The notes: a model not told the origin generated them from the letters alone. Positions 1-8,294 are shown, numbered from the stretch's first letter. The stretch: 64,000 nt of DNA from CBDFGS01 sp965247255 (GCA_965247255.1 CBDFGS010000010.1:1-64000), one strand, 5' to 3'. Translations and numbers: made by a program.

Positions 1-52
1 CTAGTGGTCCAACATCCTAGTATTGAAGGGTTCTGAGGTTACGGCTTGGTAG

Positions 53-73
53 GGGCGGGTTTGAAACCCGCCC
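53..73. repeat. Near-perfect palindrome (intergenic hairpin)
   Basis: GGGCGGGTTT and AAACCCGCCC face each other across one base, a 10-bp stem. It lies in a stretch (1-280) where I see no gene. It could be a REP-like intergenic repeat or a terminator stem; no T-run follows, so a repeat is more likely. The rest of 1-280 shows nothing I can name. Confidence 0.5.
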
Positions 74-280
74 TGTCGTCGTAGCACGCCAATCTCGGCT
101 ACCCCTCATTTCAAAGATTTCGGTCTACTAGTGGCGATGGGGAATAGGAAGGCTCTTGGGGGATCATGGTGACTCGTAGTCGTTCAAGTTAGCGGACAAC
201 AACTCAAGGTGTTCGATACAACGTCTGAGTGAGGGGGATGCTATCGTACGTATGTTTCAGCTCATCTGGTAGATGGGGGT

Positions 281-742
281 TTATCGTCCTTCGTGCTTTT
301 CCCAATTCGAAACCAGGTTCAGAAACGCCCCGGTTGCCATTCCAGGCCTAGGAACAACATTCAGCCGCTTGTGGTCCGCCTTTTGGACTCGGTAGGGGTC
401 TATCTTCTCCCACAGGTTGCTCGGATACCACGCCTCATCATCCCCATGGGCTGAGAAGTAGATGCCGACATCCTTATTGCGATTGAAGTACACTCGCCTA
501 GGCCGGCCCCCATAGCGTAGTACATGGCGGAGTTCCCTGTCCTCTATCCCCATGGTCTCAAACATTTCCCGGTACTCACTAACATCCCGTTCGAATTTCT
601 TGGGCTTGTCCCAATTGGCACTATCGCATGATGGGCAAACTTTAGGGCGCTCTGTCTTGTTACGGGGCAGCCATTCATGGCTGCATCGGCATCGGCATCC
701 CTCCAACAAGACAATGCCGATTTCCTTCTTGGTATCTCCCAT
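281..742 (-). CDS. Hypothetical zinc-ribbon protein (153 aa)
   Basis: The N-terminal third carries four or more cysteines in a zinc-ribbon arrangement (CRCRC near residues 16-20, then CPSC near residues 36-39), followed by a basic, Trp/Tyr-rich region. I do not recognise the family. It is the last gene of the minus-strand phage early operon in this window, about 45 bases downstream of the next gene, so it is probably co-transcribed. The ribbon suggests nucleic-acid or protein binding; that is inference only. Confidence 0.65.
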   Translation of the reverse strand: MGDTKKEIGIVLLEGCRCRCSHEWLPRNKTERPKVCPSCDSANWDKPKKFERDVSEYREMFETMGIEDRELRHVLRYGGRPRRVYFNRNKDVGIYFSAHGDDEAWYPSNLWEKIDPYRVQKADHKRLNVVPRPGMATGAFLNLVSNWEKHEGR

Positions 743-787
743 TAGTAATACCTCTGATGAGTTACTACAAGTATCTATCTAAAGTAT

Positions 788-1021
788 TCACGAATCAATA
801 CCTTTGTACCTCTTGAGCACGTTGGCTTCGGTCAACTCAGAACCTCCTCGTCTTCTCTTCCAGCCGAGGTCTTGGGGGCATCCTCTCGTAGCCAGTACTT
901 GTCGCAGCGGCCCAAGTGAAACCTTCACATCTGCCATGAAACTCACCTGCTGACCATTTACCAGCCTGTTGACTTCGACAGTGCTCCTGAAATTCTCGTG
1001 CTCACATCTGGTCGTCGTCAC
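788..1021 (-). CDS. Hypothetical phage protein (77 aa, GTG start)
   Basis: The start is the GTG that overlaps the TGA stop of the gene before it (GTGA, 1018-1021). This start lies inside a repeated junction cassette that supplies a GGAGGG ribosome-binding site eight bases upstream. The product is basic with two cysteines and no recognisable domain. Longer in-frame extensions exist upstream but run through the neighbouring gene. Confidence 0.6.
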   Translation of the reverse strand: MTTTRCEHENFRSTVEVNRLVNGQQVSFMADVKVSLGPLRQVLATRGCPQDLGWKRRRGGSELTEANVLKRYKGIDS

Positions 1022-1176
1022 AGCGCCTTCCCTCCGTGCTTGTTGAAAAAATGCCAACTACGAATACCCGTCGCCCATGTCCGCCCACAGGTTGCGCACT
1101 CCTGGTACTTTGACGACGGCCATCCTGGGACAGGTCCATATCGCCAATTCCGGTGGAAAACCGAGCACAATTTCAC
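1018..1176 (-). CDS. Mini zinc-ribbon protein ending in HGGKAL (52 aa)
   Basis: This is a short gene with GTG start at 1174-1176 overlapping the previous stop (GTGA) and behind a repeated GGAGGG site. The product has one CATCGRTW motif and ends in KHGGKAL-stop, the same last residues as three neighbouring proteins. Size and context are those of phage early mini-proteins. Function is unknown. Confidence 0.55.
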   Translation of the reverse strand: MKLCSVFHRNWRYGPVPGWPSSKYQECATCGRTWATGIRSWHFFNKHGGKAL

Positions 1177-1331
1177 AGTGCCTTCCCTCCGTGCTTGGTA
1201 TGGCTTAGGCATTGCTTACAGGTCACGTCCTGGGGTCGGTCAGCATAGCGCTTTAGCCAGCCGACGCGCCCACAGAGAGTTCGTGGTGGATCCGCACTGC
1301 ACGCCATGTCGTGAACAACTCTCATTGTCAC
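1173..1331 (-). CDS. Small Cys-rich phage protein ending in HGGKAL (52 aa)
   Basis: GTG start at 1329-1331 overlaps the previous stop as GTGA. The sequence has VVHDM near the N-terminus, then TLCGRVGW and VTCKQC, a His/Cys pattern like the short zinc-binding proteins of many actinobacterial phages. It ends in KHGGKAL-stop. Too short to assign a domain; a structural zinc site is inferred from spacing only. Confidence 0.55.
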   Translation of the reverse strand: MTMRVVHDMACSADPPRTLCGRVGWLKRYADRPQDVTCKQCLSHTKHGGKAL

Positions 1332-1573
1332 AGCGCCTTCCCTCCGTGCCGGTATTCCTCCTTCATCTGTACCCGTATGGGTACTCGCCCAGCGTGGTAG
1401 ATCGTCGTATGCACGACCCGCTCGTCGTCTTCGACTATCAGCATTACAGCGTTGTCGCTTAGGACCTCCAGATGGACGGATGCGTTGGTAGCCACGATTT
1501 CGTCAATGTCGTCCTCTGCGAAGTGCTTCGTGGGCGCGTCCTCGATCGGCCCAATGGGTCGGACTTCAATCAC
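1328..1573 (-). CDS. Hypothetical acidic phage protein ending in HGGKAL (81 aa)
   Basis: GTG start at 1571-1573 forms a GTGA overlap with the MazG-like gene upstream. The protein is acidic with alternating hydrophobic residues (LEVLSDNAVMLIVEDDERVV), which suggests a small beta-rich fold, and it ends in YRHGGKAL-stop. No family recognised. It is translationally coupled to both neighbours. Confidence 0.55.
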   Translation of the reverse strand: MIEVRPIGPIEDAPTKHFAEDDIDEIVATNASVHLEVLSDNAVMLIVEDDERVVHTTIYHAGRVPIRVQMKEEYRHGGKAL

Positions 1574-2118
1574 AGCGCCTTCCCTCCGTGCCTGTAGCTC
1601 CTGGTCCGGTTGTACTCCATCTTGGCCTCGATGGCGGCGTCCAGGTCGATGCCGTAGTGGGCGGCCATTGCCTGCACCCAACGGACTGCCGCCCCGATCT
1701 GCAGACGCTGCTCGCCGTCCTTGCTGGTACTGGAGGGCCAATCGATGTAGTCACCGTTTGCGTAGACCTCGAACGCGCGACTCAAGTGCATATGGACCAT
1801 CGATATCCAACTCCCGAAACCGAAATGAGCTGGGAAACTGCTATCGAAGTCATAGCGTTCCTCGGCTTCATGAGCCGCAGCAGTCAGGTCCATGCCGTAC
1901 CACTCCGCCATGTCCGCCACCCGGATCACCACGTCGGCGAGCTCGGACGCGACGCCGGAGACATAACCGTCTATGTTACCGATCCGATACGCCTCCAGCG
2001 CCTCGCTCAACTCTGAGTGCACCAGCGCTATCAGGTCGCCGAAGGTGCGCTCCTCGCCCCACCAGCCGTGGTCCTTGGCAATGGCGTGGGCCTCGCGTTG
2101 TAGGTCAGTTAGGTTCAT
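1570..2118 (-). CDS. MazG-like nucleotide pyrophosphohydrolase, tandem domain (182 aa)
   Basis: Residues about 1-85 match the all-alpha NTP pyrophosphatase pattern: ALVHSELSEALEAYR with paired acidic metal ligands, then SELADVVIRVADMAEWYGMDL. Residues about 90-170 look like a second copy (SMVHMHLSRAFEVYA, then WVQAMAAHYGIDLDAAIEAK) that has lost most acidic ligands and is probably inactive. The family hydrolyses NTPs or dNTPs to monophosphates and is common in phages. ATG at 2116-2118 follows an AGGAGG site. The C-terminus is again HGGKAL-stop. Confidence 0.8.
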   Translation of the reverse strand: MNLTDLQREAHAIAKDHGWWGEERTFGDLIALVHSELSEALEAYRIGNIDGYVSGVASELADVVIRVADMAEWYGMDLTAAAHEAEERYDFDSSFPAHFGFGSWISMVHMHLSRAFEVYANGDYIDWPSSTSKDGEQRLQIGAAVRWVQAMAAHYGIDLDAAIEAKMEYNRTRSYRHGGKAL

Positions 2119-2128
2119 CGTGGTCCTC

Positions 2129-2362
2129 CTAAAGGCTAGATTCACCAAGCCGACTGCTCTTGTACCGCTGGCTCCGGTCCGGCCCAGGCGACGGTAGGTG
2201 CACGACCTTACGCGCTTGATCCTCGTCAGTGGGTGCCCGTGTGTATCCATACCACCCGCACATGAGACAGAAGGCATCCCCGTATTGGTCTGAAGCTTGA
2301 CGGGCACTGCACCGAGGGCACTTCGATTGGGCGTTACTCGGTTGTTCCATCAACCCATGCAT
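2129..2362 (-). CDS. Zinc-ribbon protein (77 aa)
   Basis: Two CxxC pairs (CPRC and CLMC, about 15 residues apart) form a classic zinc ribbon in the N-terminal half; the rest is basic and polar. The start could be the first ATG or the methionine four codons later. It ends 10 bases upstream of the MazG-like gene start and so belongs to the same transcript. Function unknown. Confidence 0.6.
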   Translation of the reverse strand: MHGLMEQPSNAQSKCPRCSARQASDQYGDAFCLMCGWYGYTRAPTDEDQARKVVHLPSPGPDRSQRYKSSRLGESSL

Positions 2363-2365
2363 GGT

Positions 2366-2791
2366 CTACCTGTCCTTTCCTAGGTGGTGAGGTCGTATCT
2401 TCAGGGCGTAGAGCGACCAGCCCCTGAAGACCCAGCGGGTCTCCGTGGGTAGTCGCTCGCCCAGTCTCCTAGTTTGGAGCCGGCCTGTAGAGCCTCTGGG
2501 CCAGTCACTCAGCCTGTGAGCCTCGGTTGCATCCCTGCGGCTCCTGGCGCTCAATAGGTGACTGTCTCCCGCTACTTATCGGCGATACTGACACTCGCCG
2601 TCCCTCACCCTTCGGGATTTCGCGCTGGGTCGACGGCTTCGAGGGAGCCCCATCCAGTAGCCGTCTGCTTACACTCCCTGCTGCATGTTGCATTTCTGAC
2701 CAAGCCAGGGAGCAGGCGGACTTTCGCGCCGCCAACGTGGTACTGTCTCTTTAGGTCTACCGATAGTCCTCCTTTATCACTGGCGCCTGGC
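2366..2791. other. 426-bp stretch without a confident gene
   Basis: Short open frames exist on the minus strand (2366-2554, 2505-2735), but they need weak starts, overlap each other and lack recognisable protein character. A strong ribosome-binding-like AAAGGAGG (minus strand, near 2770) has no sensible start codon downstream. The stretch may hold a decayed gene. Confidence 0.4.
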
Positions 2792-3847
2792 TTAGCTGGC
2801 TGTCGAGCCGACTAGATTTATCATTGCACGGTCCCGTAGCTCGACAGCCAATCTGCCGATCCCGTGCTCCAGAGCGAAATCGTTGGCGTCACCAGGCTCC
2901 GGGGGCATCCAGTAGGGGAGCCTCGTCTGCTTGGCATGTTTCTCCCCCGCCGGTTCGGTTACCCCCGAAGACCCACAAGAGGGACAGCGCTTAGACTCGT
3001 AGTCCCACTTGGCCCGGCATTCTTTCTTGGGACATCGCCACCAGTCGTGGTCGGCGATCACCATCGACCTGCGCCTAGACTTGGCGACCTTCGGGATGTT
3101 CCCGGCGCTGAAACAGACCCACACCTCTGAGTGCTGGTCCCGGTACAGCCGTTTGAGGGCCGCCATGACCGACAGCGCCGTGGCGTACCCCTCGCAGTAG
3201 TAGTGCTCACCTCCTTGCCCCAACTTGTAGACCGCCTCCGACGCCTTGCCGCCGGGAAGGTTCTTCTTGCTGCCATCGGGGCCGATCATCTGAACCGACT
3301 GGAGGCGGTGATAGTCGCGGTAGTGGCGCATCGGCACCAGTAGGTTGCCGTTCAATACAAGGCCGCCCTGCTGAGCGAAGCTCTTGGCTACCAGGTAAGG
3401 ATGCGCGCTCGGCACGTCAGCATTCCTGTGGCCGTTACGGGGGCGAGGATCGACGTACTCGGCCTGCATGAGCATCCTTTCAGCCTTCGCCGCCGCTTCC
3501 GCCTCACGGCGCTTTCGCTCCTCTGCCTCACGTCTCCTGGCCTCTGCCCGCTGGCGCTTCTCCTCCGGCGTCGGCTCCCGTCGCACCGGTTCCTGTCCCT
3601 GCCAGCCGTTCTCACGCGCTAGGTGGTAGACCGTGCCAATAGTAAAGCGACCAGCGTGTACCGACCGCCAGGTGGACGCTGTCGTTGAGCGGTCGTACTT
3701 GTCGGGCGCGGCTTGGGACCACGAATCGAACAGGGGGAACCCAGCCTCTCCCAACTCAGTCTTGAGCGCGGCGGCAACCTGCCACCATGTCGCGCGGTCG
3801 CAACTCGCAGGGATGCTGTACAGGGCAGACGTCAACGTGTCGCTCAT
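2792..3847 (-). CDS. Phage primase-like protein, PriCT plus TOPRIM (351 aa)
   Basis: Residues about 5-75 resemble the PriCT_2 primase C-terminal module (ATWWQVAAALKTELGEAGF, DSWSQAAPDKYD). An Arg/Glu-rich coiled linker follows (about 90-125). A TOPRIM-like domain fills about 180-320: YYCEGYATALSV carries the invariant Glu and MVIADHD the Asp pair. A four-Cys zinc knuckle (CPKKEC, CPSC) is inserted after it. Such proteins synthesise primers or support helicase loading in phage and plasmid replication. ATG 3845-3847 overlaps the previous stop (ATGA). It sits downstream of the SF2 helicase, as expected of a replication module. Confidence 0.82.
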   Translation of the reverse strand: MSDTLTSALYSIPASCDRATWWQVAAALKTELGEAGFPLFDSWSQAAPDKYDRSTTASTWRSVHAGRFTIGTVYHLARENGWQGQEPVRREPTPEEKRQRAEARRREAEERKRREAEAAAKAERMLMQAEYVDPRPRNGHRNADVPSAHPYLVAKSFAQQGGLVLNGNLLVPMRHYRDYHRLQSVQMIGPDGSKKNLPGGKASEAVYKLGQGGEHYYCEGYATALSVMAALKRLYRDQHSEVWVCFSAGNIPKVAKSRRRSMVIADHDWWRCPKKECRAKWDYESKRCPSCGSSGVTEPAGEKHAKQTRLPYWMPPEPGDANDFALEHGIGRLAVELRDRAMINLVGSTAS

Positions 3848-4044
3848 AGCGCCATCCTTGCCTGCTCCTTGGGCGGCTGATGGCCCATGCAGTGGTTTCG
3901 GCCAAAGCCAATGGCCAGGGCGTGGCTCTCGCACATCCAGGCGTTGCAGGTGTTGCCCCAATGGTCGATCACGTAGTCGCACTGGAGCGTAGGCGGCGTG
4001 GAACAGCCCTCGCAGTAATCTTTCTGTAGGTCAGCTAGGATCAT
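3844..4044 (-). CDS. Cys-rich small protein (66 aa)
   Basis: Cys and His residues are spread throughout (YCEGC, LQCDY, NTCNAWMCESH, NHCMGH), suggesting two zinc sites. ATG at 4042-4044 shares one base with the previous stop (TGATG). Upstream in-frame codons belong to the neighbouring gene and were not used. No family recognised; one of several small zinc-binding-type proteins in this operon. Confidence 0.65.
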   Translation of the reverse strand: MILADLQKDYCEGCSTPPTLQCDYVIDHWGNTCNAWMCESHALAIGFGRNHCMGHQPPKEQARMAL

Positions 4045-4355
4045 CAAAGCAACCCCTCCTTGTCGGTGTCGTCCCGGTCGGGCCATACGTGGAAGCGGTG
4101 AACAGCCAGTGCGGATATGAGAGCGTCCAACGTCCCAGGCCCCTTGAAACGCATGACTAGCGGAACGTCCAGGCCCTCGATCATCATGGAGACATGCACT
4201 TGAGTCGGCTTGCCCTGCCCGTCGGGTAGCGGATGCCACTCAGATACGTCGATGGAATCTAGCTTGATGCCCAGGAACTCCATGCCGGCGGTATTATGGG
4301 GTTGGTCGTGAAACCGAATGTCGGGCTTTTGATAGCTCCGGTCGTCGTTACTCAT
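4044..4355 (-). CDS. Hypothetical phage protein (103 aa)
   Basis: The second ATG (4353-4355) has the better spacing from GGAGG; the first ATG is too close to it. The product is a soluble alpha/beta-like protein without a recognised motif. It overlaps the end of the helicase gene by 8 bases and the next gene by one, so it is coupled to both. Confidence 0.6.
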   Translation of the reverse strand: MSNDDRSYQKPDIRFHDQPHNTAGMEFLGIKLDSIDVSEWHPLPDGQGKPTQVHVSMMIEGLDVPLVMRFKGPGTLDALISALAVHRFHVWPDRDDTDKEGLL

Positions 4356-5895
4356 CCCCATTCCTCCGTTCCCGTGATTTGGCGTAGCGGATCAGGTTGT
4401 ATTTGACTCGCTTCGATACCCTCTCATCGACGGGCCCGTCGCATGGCGTGAGCGGACGGCCCCATTGCGGCCACCGCTCGTATAACCCTTTGTAGTAGCC
4501 CGCGCATTTCTTTTGCGCGGTGTCGACGTCTCCGTGGGTTCGCTCCAGTGCCAGGCGGGAGACCTGAGACCAGACCCAAGACTCGTCCTTCAGCCACTCG
4601 GTTGGCTGGGCTGGAGCCCATTCCTCCATGCGGCCAGGCACCACCTCTGTCCTCGTTCGACGCCTGCGACGCGCAGCGCCACAGGACGGACAGGACTGCA
4701 TGCCCGGCTGAAGCACGTAGCCGCAGTCGCAGACCACATCCGGGCGGTCCTCGCCCTCGCGGCGCTTGGGCTTCCGCTTTTCGGCCACATCCAGGCTGTC
4801 GACGCCATTGGCCCAGAAGTCCATCACGTCGTCGTACCAGCCCGCGACGTTGCCGCTGTGATCAAGGTAGAGGCAGAACTCCTTGCCCTCGGCAGTACGC
4901 ATCCCGCGGCCCATCTGCTGGATCACAGAGGCTAAAGACGACGAGTAGGGGCGAGCTCCGATCATGCACAGCACGTCCGGTACGTCGAAGCCCTTGACAA
5001 ACTTTTCCACTGAGGCGAGGCCCGTGAAGTCGCCGCGCCGGAACGCTTCGACCAGCACCTCGGTGTTGTCTTCGGAGTCTCGGTAGGTCGACTGCCGGAA
5101 GTCGTGCCCCGCCGCCTGAAAGGCCCGGCAGAGTTCCTCTCCGTGGGCCACGTCAGCCGAAAACAGCAGCGTCTTGACCGGGCCGCCGAAGTGCTGGCGC
5201 GTCATGCGCTCCCAGGTGCTGACGATGTCGCCGATGATCGGTCGCCCTCGTTTGCGCACTTCTTCTTTCTGCCACTCACCCGCGGTCTTCTTTGCGCCGG
5301 TCATGTCGATCTCGGTGGCGGCGTACATCTTGAGCGGGGCAAGGTAGCTATCCTGTAGCAACCGGTCGGTCGTGACCGCATTGACGACCTTCGAGTACCA
5401 CTGCCCGAGGCCCTCGGTCAGAGGGGTGGCGGTCAGACCTATCACCGGCCCACCCCAGTTCTTGGCGAACTCAAGCACACCCTTGTGCTGCGTATGAGCT
5501 TCGTCTATAACGAGAAGATCGAGAGCAGGCCAGTAGCCGCGCTTCTGGATGGTCTGGACCGAGCATATCTGTATCGGCATGGACCGCCCAAAGGTCTTCT
5601 CGGCCATCGCTACACCGTGCGGGATGCCGTACTTCGCGAACCGCTGGCTCGTCTGGGTAACGAGCGTTCGACGGTCGCAGACGAACGCGATGCGCATGCC
5701 CCGCTTGCGGGCTCGGTCAATGAGGTGGATCGAAATCTCTGTCTTGCCCGATCCGGTTGGCGAGCAAAGAATCGTCCACAGATGCCCATCTCGCTTGGCC
5801 CGTGCCAGCTCGTCCACAGACCACGCCTGATACGGACGCAGCACGAGCTCGCCAGCGGACACGGGGCGCTCCAGCATGGGTATCTGGGTGGTCAC
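4348..5895 (-). CDS. SF2 DEAH-box helicase with zinc ribbon (515 aa)
   Basis: Walker A SPTGSGKT (about 45-52), DEAH (131-134), GLTATP motif III, and a C-terminal helicase half ending in QQMGRGMR (motif VI) make this an ATP-dependent SF2 helicase. A four-Cys ribbon (CDCG, CPSCG) follows at about residue 405, then a basic tail. In phages such helicases act in replication or recombination. GTG at 5893-5895 overlaps the previous TGA (GTGA); a longer upstream frame would run into the previous gene. Confidence 0.88.
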   Translation of the reverse strand: MTTQIPMLERPVSAGELVLRPYQAWSVDELARAKRDGHLWTILCSPTGSGKTEISIHLIDRARKRGMRIAFVCDRRTLVTQTSQRFAKYGIPHGVAMAEKTFGRSMPIQICSVQTIQKRGYWPALDLLVIDEAHTQHKGVLEFAKNWGGPVIGLTATPLTEGLGQWYSKVVNAVTTDRLLQDSYLAPLKMYAATEIDMTGAKKTAGEWQKEEVRKRGRPIIGDIVSTWERMTRQHFGGPVKTLLFSADVAHGEELCRAFQAAGHDFRQSTYRDSEDNTEVLVEAFRRGDFTGLASVEKFVKGFDVPDVLCMIGARPYSSSLASVIQQMGRGMRTAEGKEFCLYLDHSGNVAGWYDDVMDFWANGVDSLDVAEKRKPKRREGEDRPDVVCDCGYVLQPGMQSCPSCGAARRRRRTRTEVVPGRMEEWAPAQPTEWLKDESWVWSQVSRLALERTHGDVDTAQKKCAGYYKGLYERWPQWGRPLTPCDGPVDERVSKRVKYNLIRYAKSRERRNGDE

Positions 5896-6404
5896 TCGCT
5901 CGACTCCGGGTAGTATTCGAGCGCCGCATGGTGGAGCACGTCTCGCGCCCACGCCGCGATGGTGACCCGATGCCGCTGGGCGATCTTCTCCAAGGAGGAC
6001 CGCAGAGTCGGACTCATCACTATGGTCACGCTGGCAGTCTTCTTGTGGTTGCCCCGCTCAATTGAGCCTTGTAGCTCAAACTCCCGCTCTAGGCGGGCCA
6101 GATGCTCCGGGCCGTGATGCTCCAGAATCCACTGCTTGGCATCGAGAGCGACCTGCTGCTCAGCCCTGGTTTCGGCCTGAAGCCAATCTACGTAGGCTTC
6201 TAGGCGAGCAATCTCGGCCTGCCATTCTTTTTCTATTCGCCTCGCATCCTCCGGTGACGCCAACAGATACTGAATCTCGTCTTGGAGAAGCCGTATCTCC
6301 TCAGCTTCCGAACCAAGCGGATGCTTCCGCTCCCGACACTCAATCTCATCTATCTCTGGCGGTGTTAGTGGCGGAGGTGCGGTCAGGTACTCGGTCTTAA
6401 CCAT
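5892..6404 (-). CDS. Coiled-coil protein with ribbon-helix-helix C-terminus (170 aa)
   Basis: Residues about 20-110 are Glu/Arg-rich with heptad-like spacing and predict a coiled coil. Residues about 125-165 (TASVTIVMSPTLRSSLEKIA then RVTIAAWARDVLHHAA) have the beta-helix-helix pattern of RHH DNA-binding proteins. ATG 6402-6404 lies inside the last codons of the ParB-like gene, with AAGGGGAG upstream. It could be a phage partition or regulatory partner of that gene; inferred from position and the RHH-like end. Confidence 0.6.
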   Translation of the reverse strand: MVKTEYLTAPPPLTPPEIDEIECRERKHPLGSEAEEIRLLQDEIQYLLASPEDARRIEKEWQAEIARLEAYVDWLQAETRAEQQVALDAKQWILEHHGPEHLARLEREFELQGSIERGNHKKTASVTIVMSPTLRSSLEKIAQRHRVTIAAWARDVLHHAALEYYPESSE

Positions 6405-7476
6405 CGGCCCACTCCCCTTCTGTGCCACAATTGGCGCATGGGTGCACGGCTCTCTCGCGCCACCGGTCCCGGTCATACGTCATGCCCTTGCGTGCCTGCA
6501 CCTCGTCGTTGGCCTTCGTCATCCACTCGTTGATCTGTGAAAGCGCGGTCGTGAGACGGGCCTGCACGTCTGTGAAAGCCTTGTGACGCTCAGTCTCCTG
6601 CTCGTCCATGTTGCCGCGGTGGAATTGAAGCTCGTCCTCCATCTCCTCTATGCGCGTCGCCTTTTCTTGCACATCCAGAGCCAGCGCGTCACGCTCGGCC
6701 TCCAACCGCTCGGTCTTGGTGGGCGGCTTCGGCGCTTCGGACTCGCCCCTGGCCTGGGCTGCGGCCACACTGAACGGCACCTCATTGGCCATGACCGCAT
6801 CGTCCAGACCGGCACGGATGATGGCTTTCGCATCGTCGGCGGTCCGCTTGCTAGCGTCAGCCCTTTCAGCTAGCTGTCCGGAGGTAAGCCTTTCCCCCTG
6901 GTTGGCCATCCTTTCGGTCGCCAGGCCCTCTTCGGCCTCCCCCATGGCCCGCACTTCATCGGCAGCTCTCCCGTCATCTCCAGCAGGAAAAACGCTCTCT
7001 GGATTGCGTTCGGCCCCCACCGCCTCCACGCTTGATGGATCGCGTAACTGATCAGTTGACTTGTTGGCCCATCGACTGCCTTGTTCTTGTTCATCTTTGT
7101 CCTCTTCGAGGGTGTGCAGACTCTGCACACCCTCGATATGGTGTTGATTTGAGCCCATCTCGGCCCATCCATAGCAACGTGCCACGCAGATAGTTCGCTG
7201 CCCTGCCGTCAGGTGCCGTCTGTGGGCGTTCCGCCGGATCACGAAGCTGACTGGGTCCTGTCCGAGATACGACGTGAGCATAAGCTGATGTTCAACACCT
7301 GCATCATGCGCCGCGCGGTACCGGTGCCAGCCGTCCAATACCTGGTCGTCAAGGGTCTTGATCACGTAGTCGAGTATCCCTTCCCGACGGACAGACTCCA
7401 CCAGCTCGGCGTACTCGCCCTCCGGCATGTCGCCCCATATGGCACTCAGTGGATGTCGCTCAAGCCGCTCAGCCAT
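6397..7476 (-). CDS. ParB-like nuclease-domain protein (359 aa)
   Basis: The N-terminal 60 residues match the ParB/Srx fold: HPLSAIWGDMPEGEYAELVE then VLDGWHRYRAA, the nucleotide-binding box. The middle is polar, residues about 240-340 form a long coiled coil, and a CANC motif ends the protein. In phages this domain occurs in partition or DNA-modification proteins. ATG 7474-7476 forms TAATG with the previous stop behind AAGGAG, preferred over a GTG two codons earlier. Confidence 0.75.
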   Translation of the reverse strand: MAERLERHPLSAIWGDMPEGEYAELVESVRREGILDYVIKTLDDQVLDGWHRYRAAHDAGVEHQLMLTSYLGQDPVSFVIRRNAHRRHLTAGQRTICVARCYGWAEMGSNQHHIEGVQSLHTLEEDKDEQEQGSRWANKSTDQLRDPSSVEAVGAERNPESVFPAGDDGRAADEVRAMGEAEEGLATERMANQGERLTSGQLAERADASKRTADDAKAIIRAGLDDAVMANEVPFSVAAAQARGESEAPKPPTKTERLEAERDALALDVQEKATRIEEMEDELQFHRGNMDEQETERHKAFTDVQARLTTALSQINEWMTKANDEVQARKGMTYDRDRWRERAVHPCANCGTEGEWADG

Positions 7477-8294
7477 TACCACATCTCCTTGGCGTTCCGA
7501 TGTGCGGACCAGAGCTCACGTGCAGCCATGAAGGTCCTCCGTGCCACGTTGCGTTCAAGAACCTCGCGGTATTCGTAACCCGCCTCCTCGTCGCCTTCCT
7601 TGGGTAGCCGGACCACATAGAGGTAGGGCACGGGCTCACCCGTAATGGCCTCGATGGCCTCGGCGTAGGCCGTGATCTGGTAGCCGTGCTCGGGGTAGAT
7701 GCCAGACGACCGCTTCCAGTCGGCCACGACCAGGTGACCGTCACGGTTGCGCCCCACGAAGTCCACCGTGCCGGCATACTGCTCAGTGGGGTGCCAGACC
7801 GGAACCTCGATCGCGACCACACTCAAGCCGTAGTCGGCGACGAACTCGCGTGCGCCCCTCACGGCTGGGGCGAGCTCGTCGGGCACCAATGGGTCGCCGC
7901 CCTGGAGCATCTCGGCTATCAGGTCGTGCGCTTCCGTACCTTTCTTGGCCCCTTCTTCGCGCAGGTCCTTGGCATGGTCCTTGCCAAGCGACAGGGCCGT
8001 GCGTACCCATGCCTCATAGTCGTCATAGTCGTGTGATTGACCAAATGCTGCGTATCCGTCCCATCGTCCACGGTAAGCGCCGTGTAGTGCCACAGACTCC
8101 ACGGCCTCGAAGGCAACCTTGGTGGCCCAGGGGACCAGTGGCCCACTCTTGTCGATGATGCCGAGGATGGACGTGACAGGCGGGAGCATCTGGTCGCCTA
8201 CTTTGTACCAGCGCCCACGTCCGCGCTTCACCTGTTCAATGGACACGTCCCGGTACGAAGGCAGCAGTTGGAGGCCGGTAATTGTCTGTGTCAT
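7476..8294 (-). CDS. PD-(D/E)XK exonuclease, RecB/Cas4-like (272 aa)
   Basis: The motif GTVDFVGR followed by HLVVADWKRS is the D...(D/E)xK core of RecB-family nucleases, with a QI.AYAEAI helix (motif IV-like) after it. The ATG at 8292-8294 overlaps the previous gene's TGA (ATGA) behind GGAGGTGG. Lying directly after the annealing-type protein gene, it makes the exonuclease half of a probable two-protein phage recombination system. Catalysis is inferred from motifs. Confidence 0.82.
   Translation of the reverse strand: MTQTITGLQLLPSYRDVSIEQVKRGRGRWYKVGDQMLPPVTSILGIIDKSGPLVPWATKVAFEAVESVALHGAYRGRWDGYAAFGQSHDYDDYEAWVRTALSLGKDHAKDLREEGAKKGTEAHDLIAEMLQGGDPLVPDELAPAVRGAREFVADYGLSVVAIEVPVWHPTEQYAGTVDFVGRNRDGHLVVADWKRSSGIYPEHGYQITAYAEAIEAITGEPVPYLYVVRLPKEGDEEAGYEYREVLERNVARRTFMAARELWSAHRNAKEMW

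Larger units (their letters stand above)
1018..1591 (-). repeat. Four gene-junction repeats with RBS and stop/start overlap
   Basis: The same 22-base sequence occurs at 1018-1039, 1173-1194, 1328-1349 and 1570-1591. Read on the minus strand its core is CGGAGGGAAGGCRCTGTGA. Each copy encodes the last residues of one gene (HGGKAL-stop), contains the GGAGGG ribosome-binding site of the next gene, and ends in GTGA, where the next gene's GTG overlaps the stop. The bases on both sides differ between copies. Confidence 0.9.

Noticed and set aside
1..280. Left attachment site or tRNA target of the phage
   Set aside because: No tRNA cloverleaf, no integrase and no repeat of this segment near the right boundary could be seen.
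1018..1591. CRISPR-like array of four direct repeats
   Set aside because: Spacing is 155-242 bases and irregular, the intervals are coding, and each repeat spans a gene junction with RBS and start codon. No cas genes.
1452..2132. 226-aa plus-strand frame opposite the MazG-like gene
   Set aside because: Arg/Ser/Pro-rich shadow; the minus-strand genes have motifs, coupled starts and ribosome-binding sites.
2505..2735. 76-aa minus-strand frame as a gene
   Set aside because: Needs a TTG start without a well-placed ribosome-binding site, and its sequence is low in hydrophobic core residues.
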